Of a stretch of DNA of 24,584 bases, positions 1 through 12,200 are shown in pieces (within the stretch, counting starts at the first letter, position 1; every line of letters begins with the position of its first letter). Under the pieces are notes generated by a model that was given only the letters and a program-made list of their open reading frames with translations, made no database searches and had not been told where the DNA came from. A program made the translations under genes and the position numbers. The stretch is taken from the NCBI GenBank assembly GCA_002435755.1, contig DIYH01000012.1, positions 1 through 24,584 of the forward strand, read 5' to 3'. This DNA comes from Flammeovirgaceae bacterium UBA6059. Its GTDB lineage: Bacteria > Bacteroidota > Bacteroidia > Cytophagales > Cyclobacteriaceae.

Positions 1-200
1 TCTATACCTGTGATCTGGTCGGTCGCTGTGACTATCGTGCCTGAGCCTGGGATTGGTGTACCGCCTCCATCACTGCTGATCGTGTAGTTATAGCCTGCTC
101 CTACTTCTGCCCCGGCAAAAGTGAAGCTTACTGCAGTTACATTGCCTGAGTTGACTGGACTTTGATCGATGACTACCGTATAGCCTGTTGGAGGATCTTC
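1..200 (-). other. Start of a further Ig-like domain, cut by the window edge, residues ~8129-8194
   Basis: It reads EDPPTGYTVVIDQSPVNSG, VSFTFAGAEVGAGYNYTIS, then SGTIVTATDQITGI at the edge. The A-E-V-G-x-x-Y-x-Y-x-I-S-S-x-G-G pattern is a known Ig-like adhesin repeat. The two bases at positions 1-2 belong to an incomplete codon. The frame remains open, so the gene continues past the edge. Confidence 0.65.
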
Positions 201-3200
201 ATCAAATAGTACAGTGTTATCGGTACTCGTACTTACATTACTGTTGTTACCAACATCATCCTGGGCAGCACTAGCATTCAGACTAGCCACAACGTTTCCA
301 GTTCCAGTCATTCCTGAAACCGAAAGGGTATATGTTGTTCTATCAAAAGGTGAGACCTCAGCTATTACACCACTCAAAGTACCACCAACGGTACTACCAG
401 CATAACTTACATTCGAATCATCAGTGAAGCCATTAATAGGTTCACTAAACACAATATCGAAAACAATTGGACCAGAGTTCACAGGATCTCCTTGGCCAGA
501 AGCCTGATCAATAGCAACATCAGGAGGTGTTCCGTCTGCAGTCCAATCAAACGTCACCAAATATGGGTTTTCACTATCAGTATCATCATTATGATCGATC
601 GTAAAGGTCACCGACTGTAATGCTTCTGTTGATGGTGTAATAGTAAACGCTAATGTATCCTGACTTGATCCTGCTACCGGCGACTCTGGTTGATCTGTAA
701 TCAAAGCATCCGAGTTATCAATCACCTCAGCAACAGAACCAGGAGCATTCGTAAATGTCAATAGGCCTTCACCCGTATTCTCAATGAATAACGTATCCTC
801 ATAGGCTACTCCTTGTTGCAATACTCCCAAATTAATACTACCTCCAGAGGCGATCGGTAAGGTCATATGCTTAACGTTGATCTCTGGTCTAAAGGAGTCA
901 ATATACTGTGGGTCACCCTGAGCCTGGCCGTCATTTGCATTGATACTAACATCTACAACATCTGTTGCGGTACCAGTTGATGCCTCATCAAAAACATAAT
1001 ATGCAACAAGATTGGCCTCATCGCCTTCTAATTGATTATAGCGATCCGAGAAATCTGTTTTCTCAATATTCCAGATTCTAAGTTCATCAATTGAGCCATT
1101 CAAGTCCGTACCATCTTGTCTACCAATGCGTGCGGGCTCATTGTTCACTATAGTCCCTGTTAGAGCATTGTCATCGACTGTCACTGTTTGAGCAACACCA
1201 TTTATATACAGCTGCACATTATTTCCATTGCTTGAACCATCGTAGGAAACTGCAACATGAGTCCAGGTATTGGTGGGAACGTTAGTAGTGCTTTGAACCA
1301 AAATCTCATCCGAAACATTACCATCATTTGCAATATAGAAATAGAGAAGGCCAGAATTCACTGCAAAACTGTATCCTCTAATCACAGAGCTTGACTCCAT
1401 CTTCGTGAAAATTGCTTCAAAACCAAACGCACTAGTCAGGTTAACCCATGCCTCAATTGTCAATGGATCGGTACGCTCAAAACTGATACTCGGGTCATTT
1501 TGAACTTCAAAATAGTCTGCTCCCCCATCAAAATCGACCGCATTACCAGGGAATCCCACAGTAGTACCAAAATCTACCTCACTTGTGTCGGTAGCCGTCC
1601 CTTTGTAAGCTGCCACTCGATAGAAATTTCGTACGTCTGCACCAACATTATCAACATAAAATGTGTCCGTTACACTTGTAGCCACCTGTGTCCATGGTCC
1701 ATCATAGCTTGATGAGCTCACTACCGTAAAGCCATCTTCATCCGTAGAATTGTCTACCCAGTTGATTTGCAAATCACCATGCGCTACTTCATAGACATAT
1801 AAGCTATCAGGTGCTGGTGGTGCGTCAACGAACGTGAGTATACTGACGTTATTGTCAATCGAGTTAGCTACGGCTAAATCCGCAACATTATCCTCATTAA
1901 AATCACCAACTTCTATGGCAACAGGATCATCTCCTACTGCAACAGTTGTTGAAATGGAAAAATTACCTGCACCATCACCCAACACAATATTGATATTATC
2001 AGCAGTTCCTCCTCTAGTAACAGCAAGGTCAAGGTGCCCATCACCATTAAAATCACCTCTTTCTAATGCGCCAAGGGCACTTCCTACATTAACATTTGTA
2101 GTGCCAGAAGATCCCCCAGCTCCATCTCCAAAACGGATATTGACATCACTTCCGGTAGTAGCCGCAGCAAAATCAAGATGGCCATCTTCATTGAAGTCAC
2201 CAACTACTAGTGTATGTTGATTTGTACTTAAGTTAGATCCGACTGCAATGGTAGTAGGCGTCAAAAAATTACCTGCTCCATCCCCCAGACTAACACCAAT
2301 GTTATCACTGCCTGCTGTATGAGCAGCTGCAAAATCCACATGACCATCTTCGTTAAAATCACCAATAGCCAAAGAACGAGGATCTCCTCCGCCTGTGGGG
2401 AATGTATTCGTTGTTGGAAAGTTACCTGTGCCATCCCCTAAACTGATTCTAACTTCATTCACATTAGCCCTGAGCACCACAAAATCAAGATGACCATTTT
2501 CATCAAAATCATCCAAAAATATAGAACGTGGGCGGCTTCCCGCTGTGGTTGTGTTTGAAGCAGAAAAATTACCCGCGCCATCACCCAAACTAATACTGAC
2601 ATCCTGATCTTCTCGATTGGCGGTGACAAAGTCAAGATGACCATCTCCGTTCAAATCGCCAAAAGCTATATCAAGCGGTCTGCTTCCTACCGAAATGTCT
2701 GTAGAACCTGAGAAGTTCCCTAAACCATCACCCAAACGAATACTGATATTATCTGAGGGTTCAGTATTGGCCACTGCAATATCTACATGACCATCTTCAT
2801 TAAAATCACCAGCAGCTACCGCCTGAGGACCAGTATTTACTGAAATGGTAGATACAGTATAGTTGGGAACTACGGGCGTATGAGTCACCGTATATAGCGG
2901 CGTAGAGCTTCCAAGAGAGGTGGCTTGTAACCCTCTGACATTGTCCTGTACAACAATCGGCGTGACTGAAGTCGCACCTACAGGTACAGTCACTGTAAGT
3001 GAAGTGGCATTTCCTGCACTTGGTGTTGCAGCGACCGCTCCAAAATATACGGTGTTGTTGGCCGAGGTACTATTAAAGTTTGTGCCCGTGATGGTGACAA
3101 CCGTGCCGACAGGGCCACTCGTAGGGGCGTAAGAGGTTATTGACGGTTGCAATGGTATATCCGAAACCACATGCTGTGGATCACCTTGCGCCGAGCCGTC

Positions 3201-6200
3201 ATTGGCATTGATACTAACATCTACGACTGCTGCAGCTGTACCACTGGCCATCTCATCAAAAGCATAATAGGCGAGGAGGTTAGGTTCATCACCTTGAAGC
3301 CTCTCAAATCGATCGTCAAAGTTTGATTTGACTGAGCTCCAAACCCGCACTTCGTCAACATTACCATTAAATGGACGATCTAATAGACCCCATTGTCCGA
3401 TTCTAAATGAAGTGGCAGGATTAGTGATAAATGGGGTTCCTACGGTAGTAGGAGTTCCCACAGCAACGCCATTTACATAAAGTGTCGCTGTACCCGTGAT
3501 GTTAGTGTTATCCCATGAGGCTGCTATGTGGAACCAATCTGTTGTGTTCAAATTACTCAATGGATAATCTATGAAGTAATGGTTGGACACATCGCCCATG
3601 ATAAATACGGTCAGGTTCGTACCTAGCACCAATATTTCTACACCGCTGAATGGAGAACTCTTACTTAGAATTTCTTGATCTGCAACACCAGATAAGTCGT
3701 TAAACTTCACCCATGCTTCCATCGATTGAATATTGTTAGCACTTAAAATGGCCGCATCCCCAGCATCGATGTAATCATCAGAACCATCAAAAGCCAATGC
3801 ATTGCCAGTGAAATTCACGGTAGTACCAAAGTCTACTTCACTTGTGTCGGTAACCGCACCTTTGTAAGCCGCTACGCGATAAAAGTTGCGTACGTCTGCA
3901 CCTACATTCTCAACATAGAAGGTGTCTGTAATACCAGTGGCTACCTGTGTCCATGGCCCGTCATAGCTCGATGAGCCCACTACCGTAAAGCCATCCTCAT
4001 CCGTAGAATTGTCTACCCAGTTGATCTGCAAATCACCAGCCGCCACTTCGTATACATAGAGGCTATCAGGAGCTGCGGGCGGATCGACAAAAGTGAGGAT
4101 CGATACATTGGCGGAAGAACCATTAGTCACAACCAAATCCGGACTACCATCTGCATTGAAATCTCCAGTAGCCACGGCATGGAAATCATCATTTGTACCT
4201 GAGTTAATAGTAATAGGCGCATTGAATCCTCCAGCACCGTCGTTAAGATGGAATTCAAGGTCGGCTCCTCCAGTTGAGGTATTATCAACTATTACAAAAT
4301 CCGTCCAGCCATCACCATTGAAATCAGCTGCCAGTCCTGTCGTACCATCAGGATCGCCACCTAGAATATCAACGCTAGCGATTGTCGAGCCTGTGAAATC
4401 ACCTGCACTACCTAAGGCATTCGAGTTATTCCTTAAAGCGACAGAAATGTCTCCACCAGAAGGCAGACCGCCAGAAGAATAAGAGGCAAAATCAACAGAG
4501 TTGTCATTGTCGAAATCTGCCGGGAACATGATGCCACCACTACCAATTATAGGACTAGCACCATTGGCTATTGTAGTACTTAGGAATAAATCATTATCAT
4601 TTTCGGCAATGTAAAGCTCTCCTGACCCTCCGGCAAAATTGAATGCCACGTCTAGATCATTATCCTCATCAAAGTCTGCAACAACGGGATAGCTATAACC
4701 GCCAAAGCTTGGGCCTGGAGCAAATACAGTGTTAGTAAACGAGGTGCCACTTACATCCCCTAAATTCTCCAAAACCTCTACCTCGCTCTCAAAAGACGGA
4801 CTTCCTGCTGTATTCATGACGAGCAGGTCAACAAAGCCATCCCCGTTGAGATCACCATTGGCCAAATGCAGGTCTTGTCCATCGCTGCTGATGGTTACGG
4901 CAACTGGTGTTAGGAACGCGGAACCAGCATTATTAATCAAAACATCCACCTTAAAATCATCACCATTGAGAATAGCCAAATCTTGAAAGCCGTCGTTATT
5001 CAAGTCGGCTACTTGGATATAATTGGCAAAGTTATCTCCTGAACTCAGCGAAATCGTACCTCCAAATTGAGAAAAGGAGCCTGCTGTGTTTTGCCAAATC
5101 TGGAGTTCTCTTATCGAACCATCTTCTAGCGTAATGGCCAAATCAAGATCTCCATCATTGTCAAAATCTATAGGTTGAACTTCATCAGACAATGAGGAGC
5201 CATTGCTGACACTTATGGTGCTTATCTCATATCCGATAGCCCCGCTACCTGAGAAGGTAGTCGTCCAAAAAGGTGTGTTGCTGGTCAGTGAAGTGGCTTG
5301 TGTATTGGTATTTTTATTTAATACGGTTATTGGCACGTGGGATTGGGTTCCCGCAGGCACAGTAAATACAAGTTCAGTACTATCTGAATTAACGGAAGTA
5401 ACAACTGCCGCAACTCCTCCTACAAAAACTTCATTGTTGGCCAAAGTCCCTGAAAAGTCAGCTCCTGTAATAGTAACAGATGTGCCTACATCTCCGCTGA
5501 CTGGTGAAAAGGCTACAACGGTAGGCGGATTGACAGTATTCAAAAATACTGTGTTAAAGTAGGTGTCAGTATTATCAGTAGTAATTGCCAGTATGTCCAG
5601 CGAAGTATTACCGTCAACGTCAGCAGCATAGAGCTCGTGCATGCCTATGAGGGCAGCAGCGTACAGGCCATCTTCGCTTAATGAACCAGATCCATTGTTA
5701 TCGAATAATCTAAGGTCTCCACTGGCCTCAGAACCAGTTGCCACGTCTAGGTCTCCATCGCCGTTGAAGTCTGCCAACTCAATGGCATTATGACCTGCTG
5801 TGTTGATCAAAACAGTATTGAAGGTAAATGAACCATCACCGTCATTGAGGAATATCTCAACATTCGCGCTAGCATCTGCCAATACTACATCTACAAAGTC
5901 GTCATTATCAATCCTGCCAACCCTAAGGTTTGTTCTGCTTGATTGACTACTTCCACTAAATGTGGTCTGTGAGAAATTAGCAGCACCATCATTGATCCAA
6001 ACACTCCAATCACCGCTAACTTCCGCGGTTATGGCGTCCAGGTCACCATCATTGTCAACATCCACAAATTTTACATCCGCCATATCGGTTGATAGATCTG
6101 GCAATGTGTAGAGCAGATCATATTCTGTATTGACATTGTCATACACATATATGCGGTGACCATTACCTACACTGATCGTACCGCCTACAAATAAGTCAGG

Positions 6201-9200
6201 GTAGCCATCTCCATTAAGATCACCTACATCAAAGTAGTTTTGCCCGTCATTGAGTGATACCTGAGTGTCTCCGGTGCTACCATTGACGTCAGAAACACTC
6301 CCTGATCCATTGTTGAGGAATAACTGAATCTGGTCGGATGTCAGCTCTTTGTCCAATGCAACTAAGTCAAGCCAGCCATCTAGGTTAACATCAGCCATAA
6401 CCATGTCATTGTATTCCACTGAGCTTCCAAAAAGATTCGTATTATCTAATATGCCTGGAGTGCTGAAATGCTGAATTAGGCCATTTTCGTTTCCGAGAAA
6501 AACATCTAGAAACCCATCTTCATCCTCATCGCCAATTGCTGCTGAGATGGTGTTTTCAAGTCCGGACCCCATGACCACAGTTGTCGAGAAATCGGGATCG
6601 ATTGTACCGCTCGTTACTATAAAGCTACCTACACCTGGTCGGACGGTCTCACCATTAGTACCCAATACCTGCTCTGTGATGGTGATCGTCACCAATTCTC
6701 CAGATAAATACTCACTACCAGCATCCGGCGTAAATGTAATTGAGCTACTTGTCGATAATGCCCATGTACCTTCTACCCTACCGGAATAACCGCCCACTAT
6801 CGTAATAGCATCATCCAGTACATCATTCGGGCCGACAGTATTGTTATTGACACTAATCAGGTCTACGTCAGCGTCGAAGCTGATAGTAACAACTGCGTTA
6901 TTAGCAATATTCAGTTCGTTAGGAGCAGGGCTGGTCGCTATGACATTAAACCTGGAAGTAAACGGTAAATAGAAAATGTCGTTATCAGAGGTAGGGCTAC
7001 TTGGATTAGCTGCCAATACCATAGCGTCTAATTCGCCATCATTGTCAAAGTCCCCTAAAGTAACATTTTCACCTCCATAGACTCCCAGGGCACTGACAGA
7101 GTTGACGAAGGTTCCTAATCCATCACCTTCACCAAAGACGACATAGTTGTCTCCATCGCCAAAAATATCTTTACCAGTCGCGACAAAATCTACTATTCCA
7201 TCGCCGTTTACATCAGCCACTTCAGCATCATAGAAGCCAAAGAATCCACCTCGAATATCCACACCTGATACAGCAACCACAACACCATCAACGAAGGTGC
7301 CGTCACCATTACCTTCCAGGTAGCTGTATGAGGTACCATTACCAAAAATCATGAGGTCAAGCTTGCCATCCTGATTGACATCTGCCGCTACAACAGACTC
7401 CCTGGTAGCAGAGGCAAGATTGTCCTCGAATACCTGTGCGACTCCAAATCCACCAATACCATCAGAAAGGATGATATTGTCAGCTGCAATATCGAAGTAA
7501 CCATCACTATTGAAATCCCCAATGGCAATGTCATCGATAAATGTTCCCATAGCGATAGTCTGTGGAGCTTCGTACCCATCATTAGTGCTATTGCGGTAGT
7601 AGATACTCACACCTGAGCTATTCCTTCCTATGATATCGAGTTGTCCATCGAGATTCATATCTGCGGCAACAATCTGCTGCGCATTGCTACCAATATTGGA
7701 CTCAAATACCCAGCTCGTACCCGAACCGTCACCTTCGTAAATATCGATACCCGCACTACTACTTGAAGTAGCGATATCGATAAAGCCATCTCCGTTAAAG
7801 TCCGCTGCTACAACCGAGTTAGGGTTAAACGTAGCAAGCAAGATGAATACCGGCGTTTGGAAACTACCGTCTCCAACACCACGATGAATCGCTATTTGAT
7901 CATTATAAGATATCGTATTAATCAGGTCAATATTTCCATCCTGATCCACGTCGGCAGAGACAATCTCGCCTACATCACCGTTGAGCAGCAGGCTGTTAAG
8001 GGGATAGTTACTGGATGCTACTGGAGACAATGTGTTAGCAGACTCTACCGAGAATCGGAAGACGTAAGGTACAGCTGATTCATTACCAGTAGCTGAGACC
8101 TGGTCTGTGACCACTACCGTAATTTCCTCACCTCGAATGAATGGATTGTCAGGTGTGAAAGTAATCGTATTGCCTGATGACACCCAACTTCCTGAGATTA
8201 AACCTGACATAGAGCCATTGACCACCAAACTTGAGCTAGAGACAGTTCCTGCATTGATGTTCTTGTCAAATGTCACATCAATAGTAGCATTGATACCTGC
8301 CCCAACCTGTCCAGCAAAAGGAGCGGTATTGAGCACAATAGTTGATCCTTCGTTGAAGGCCATACCTAGACCGCTGCTGTAGTTCTCCGCGTTGGCTACT
8401 ACGCTTGCAGCGCCTCCTGCGAAAGCTCCATCTAAGAAGTTGAATTCAAGACTGCTGACATCATCCGCTATGCCATTGGCAGTCGCATTGCCTGTCATGA
8501 ACAACCCTGCGCTTGTACCATCTGCAGACACGTCGATAACTGGTGTAAGGCCTGCAGGTAGGTTGCTGATACTGTAATTCGCATCAGAGAGCGTGGCTCC
8601 TGGAGTACTGAACGTTTCGTTTTCCAGTCTCAATATGAGGTAGCCATCGAGAGATCCATCATTCTCAAATCTTTCTTCAAAGGCAATAGTATTTAAGTCA
8701 TAGCTATTGACCTCATCATCTTGCGTACCTACAGTGAAAAGCCTGGTTCCGGTAGGATCTATGAAAACACCTGAGCCATTTTGCTCTTGCCCAGCAATAC
8801 TGAAGCTACCTTCATATACTCCCGAACTAGGATTAAATGGTGTAGAAAGTGCGAACTGAGTAATCTCATCATCTCCGCTGTTCATCGCATACAAGCGTGT
8901 GCCATCAGCGTTGAATGCTACTCCGGTAGGATTGGCAACAAGATTATTAAAATCAAAAGTATAACCTGAGTTAAATACAGCACTCGTAAGGTCATAGCCA
9001 ACTGAGAGATCATACCCATAAAGCTCGCCATCGCCATTACCTGTGTAAAATAGTCTTGTGCCATCTCTATTAAATGCTATGCCGTAAGCAGTAGTTGTAG
9101 AAGACAAGATGAGTGGAGTGCCGTCATCTACAGCAGTTGTAATGTCAAAGGCTGTGCTGAGCGTGTAAGAATGAATTTGGTCCGTCGCACCTCCGTCTAC

Positions 9201-12200
9201 GATGAACATTTTGGTACCTGATGAACTGAAAGCTATACCTTGAGAACCTGCGACTTGCTCGGTAGCCACGTGTGAGACTCCCGTTAAATCATATGGATTA
9301 GTGAGCGAGAATTGATTCACATTGAAAACGACACCATTATTGAAACCGACTATGATCATTGTTAACCCGTCATTACTAAAGCTGACGCCTCTCGGGAAAT
9401 TTTCGTAAAAAGTTGCATCATAAGCACTATTCGGAGTAGGTGGATAACTGACATTGGTCAAGTCAGCCGGAGAAGAGATAATCAACTCCTTGGTAGGGAA
9501 GCCTGCTGCAGTTGGGCTGATCCATTCTGGGGCTGTAAAAGTGCCAGCTGGGCCTGTCCACTGTCCGTCATTGGCATTGATTGATCTGTCAACCACAAAG
9601 TCACCAGCTCCCTCATCAAAGGCATAATAGGCGATCAGGTCAGGATCGTTAGGCGTTGGCGTGTTGAAATATTCACCATTCGTGAAGTAAGTCAAAGGCT
9701 TAACGACATTCCATACGCGAACCTCATCAATCGCTCCATCGAAGTATTGTGAAGCGAAGGCTGAACCTATTCGGAATTCATTAGCCCCAATGAAGTTGGG
9801 TACGGCCGAACCATCATCAGTTACGTTCACTCCATCCACATAGAACTCCACAATGTTAGTAGTCTCATCATCAAATGTCACCGCAATATGGTGCCAGTCA
9901 TTGTCAGTAATACCACCAGATGTAGCATTACGACCATTGCCACTACCCAACATATCCAGGGTTAATACGCCAGTCGTTGGTCTAAGTCCAAAATGGAGAT
10001 GCTGTCCGTTGACTGTAGGGTTGACACCATTTGAAATCACAAAATCAGGATTGGCACTCTGATCTCTTCTGACCCAGGCTTCAAGTGTGAAGTCTCCTGT
10101 AGCGAAGTCATGTATACTGCCGCCCATGTCAACTTCATCGTCGGTTCCATCAAAGTCTAATGCATAACCAGGATGGTCAACCGTAGTGCCAAACTCAACA
10201 TCAGATGGTGCTACATTGGCACCATTATATGAGAAGACTCGGTAGAACTTACCTTCTCCGGCGGTCACGTCATCTACATAAGAAGTCATGTCAGCACCCA
10301 CCTCGGCGATCTGCTGTGCATTAGTGGTAAATCCATAATCATCTGCCGTGAGTATGCGGTAGCCTACTTCATTGGCTATGTCTGTCCAGTTGAGTTGGAT
10401 TTGAGTATCTGAGAGCTTCTCAGTGTAAAAGTCAGTCGGCGCACCTGGTACAGCTCCTGACATGGCTCCTGAAGCAGTAATGGTCGCACCGCTGTTGGTT
10501 GCATTGTTAAGATTGGCTGATCGGTCCCAGACCGTAGTACCCGAGCCTTCGTCAAACTGGTAGTAGGCTACCAGTCCGGCTTCCGTGCCAGTCAGTTCTT
10601 TGTTGGTATTCTCTGCAATCTCCATTGGTGTACGCACTAAATCCCAGATACGCACTTCATCAATCGTGGCTGCTAAAGCTCTCATTGGTCCCGGGTTAGA
10701 ATCGATACCGATATGAATATCATTTTCTGCTAGACCGATCGTAGAAGAGGTAGCAGCAACAGGAGCTGAAGCTACTCCATCAATGTAGAAGATGATGTTT
10801 GCACCATCATACGTGACAGCCACATGATGCCATGAGTTGTCATTAATGGCTGTCGTGGAAGGGTCTGGGGTAAATGTCAGCGGATCACCATCATTGCGCG
10901 AATAGAAATCCATTACTCCGGCAGTGTTTGCACCTATCTCCCAGGAGAAACCATTAAAGTTATCCGCCTCCTGGAAATGACTCACTATAGCACCAACTCC
11001 ATCTGAGGGTATAAACACCCATGCTTCGAGGGTAAGTGCACTTCCAAAATCGTATGCAGGGTCAGGTGCCAGTACCTGCTCGCTTGCGCCATCCAGCAAT
11101 AATGCATTACCCGGAAGTAGTTCTGTGGTCGCTATCTCCGCCGGTGTGTAACCTGATGCACCAGCTGTAGGCAGATCTGCCCGAACCCGATAATAATAGT
11201 TAAGATCGGCGGTTAGACCTAAGTCGGAGTGGGTGGTGACATCAGGTCCAATGTTGATCGTAGCATCAGGTGAACTGAAATCGGCAGATGTAGATCTTTC
11301 AATGACAAACCCTGTTTCGTTGCTAGTATTATCCGTCCATGTCAAGTCGATCTGGTTGTTGGAAATATCTGTGGCGACAAGTCCTGAAGGTGCAGTGGCT
11401 CCTGACAACACATATGCCGGGTCATTCGTAGGAGTTCCATTGTTTTGATTCACGCTACGATCTATGAGTTCCGCTCCAGCAGTAACTTCATCGAATGAGT
11501 AGTAAGCAACCAAACCTGACTCATTGCCACTCAATGGACCGAATCGGTCACTTAAGTCTGGCTTAGCATAGTCCCAAATTCTGAGTTCATCCACCTTGCC
11601 GTCAAAATACGAGCTGTAGCCTAACTCGGTTCCTATTTCATAAGGGTGCGTATTAGTTGGTCGAGTACCCGAATAGGTCACATTTCCTAGGAGGGCTCCA
11701 TTCAGATACATTCTGAAATCCGTGCCTTCCATGATAACCCCAACATGCACCCAATCACCGATAATGTCTAGTGGTCCTGTATTAACGATAGACGATCCAC
11801 TGGTGCCGTCACCCACAATGGCAAAGATGCTGGGCAGTCCGGTGGCTCCACCTTCCGCTGCACGAGTACTTGCTCCAATAGCAATCGGCATGACTGCATC
11901 CGTAGTTTCTCTTTTTGATATGATCGTACGGAATTCATTGGTACCAATTGCATCGACTTGTGTCCAAAAATCAAAGGTGAAATCACCGGTCAGTTCTATA
12001 GAAGGGTCGCTGGCCACTTGCACATATTCACTTAAGCCGCTATTAAATTGTATGGCTCTACCTGGATACAAGTCAGTAGTCGCAAAAATCACCTCTGAGC
12101 CTGCACTGCCATTGTCATTGACTGCTGAGATACGATAGTAACCAGAAATGAGTGCGCCTTCTTCCACGGTAATGGCAGTCACATTCGCCGCAACACTATC

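Larger units (their letters stand above)
905..3153 (-). repeat. Intragenic supermodule repeat, copy 2 [TIG + FG-GAP + FN3 + LamG]
   Basis: Counterpart of copy 1 at 3165-5530. The perfect 29-bp match lies at 1738-1766. The LamG tail near 911-960 aligns with 3181-3230 and shares a long run coding for N-A-N-D-G and V-D-V-S-I. Substitutions in the FN3 part are mostly at third codon positions. Confidence 0.85.
3165..5530 (-). repeat. Intragenic supermodule repeat, copy 1 [TIG + FG-GAP + FN3 + LamG]
   Basis: Domain order and many junction sequences match copy 2 at 905-3153. The offset is about 2.38 kb at the TIG start and 2,259 bp at the FN3-LamG junction, so about 120 bp of length difference accumulates in the propeller and TIG parts. 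A 29-bp perfect DNA match at 3997-4025 anchors the alignment. Confidence 0.85.
5550..8330 (-). repeat. Tandem pair of [Big_5 Ig + FG-GAP propeller] modules
   Basis: The order Big_5 (8330-8045), propeller 1 (8040-6945), Big_5 (6930-6600), propeller 2 (6600-5550) is an internal duplication with a period of about 1.4 kb. The copies are well diverged in sequence, so this duplication is older than the one downstream. Confidence 0.75.

Noticed and set aside
1834..2220. Plus-strand open frame of 128 codons with apparent repeats
   Set aside because: Same artefact over FG-GAP propeller 4. The repeats come from the calcium-loop codons on the other strand.
2459..2644. Short minus-strand frame (61 codons) out of phase with the main gene
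   Set aside because: It overlaps propeller 4 in a different phase, has no domain features and no independent signals. Similar out-of-phase frames near 7388, 11768, 13346 and 13640 were dropped for the same reason.
4093..4482. Plus-strand open frame of 129 codons
   Set aside because: Antisense to FG-GAP propeller 3. Its repeated S-P-L-K-S-P peptides are the reverse reading of the D-F-N-G-D-G loops.
1835..5195. Regularly spaced similar plus-strand strings such as those containing ccatc...attgaaatc, which could suggest a CRISPR or non-coding repeat array
   Set aside because: They are imperfect, spaced about 150 bp apart, always in the same codon phase, and encode the D-x-N-x-D-G calcium loops of propeller blades. 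No palindromic repeat or spacer structure is present.
11722..12138. Plus-strand open frame of 138 codons
   Set aside because: Antisense to LamG 11 (GDFTFDFWTQ, IDELRIWD-type motifs on the minus strand). Low-complexity Ser/Pro/Val peptide, as expected from the reverse strand of a Thr/Gly/Asp-rich gene.
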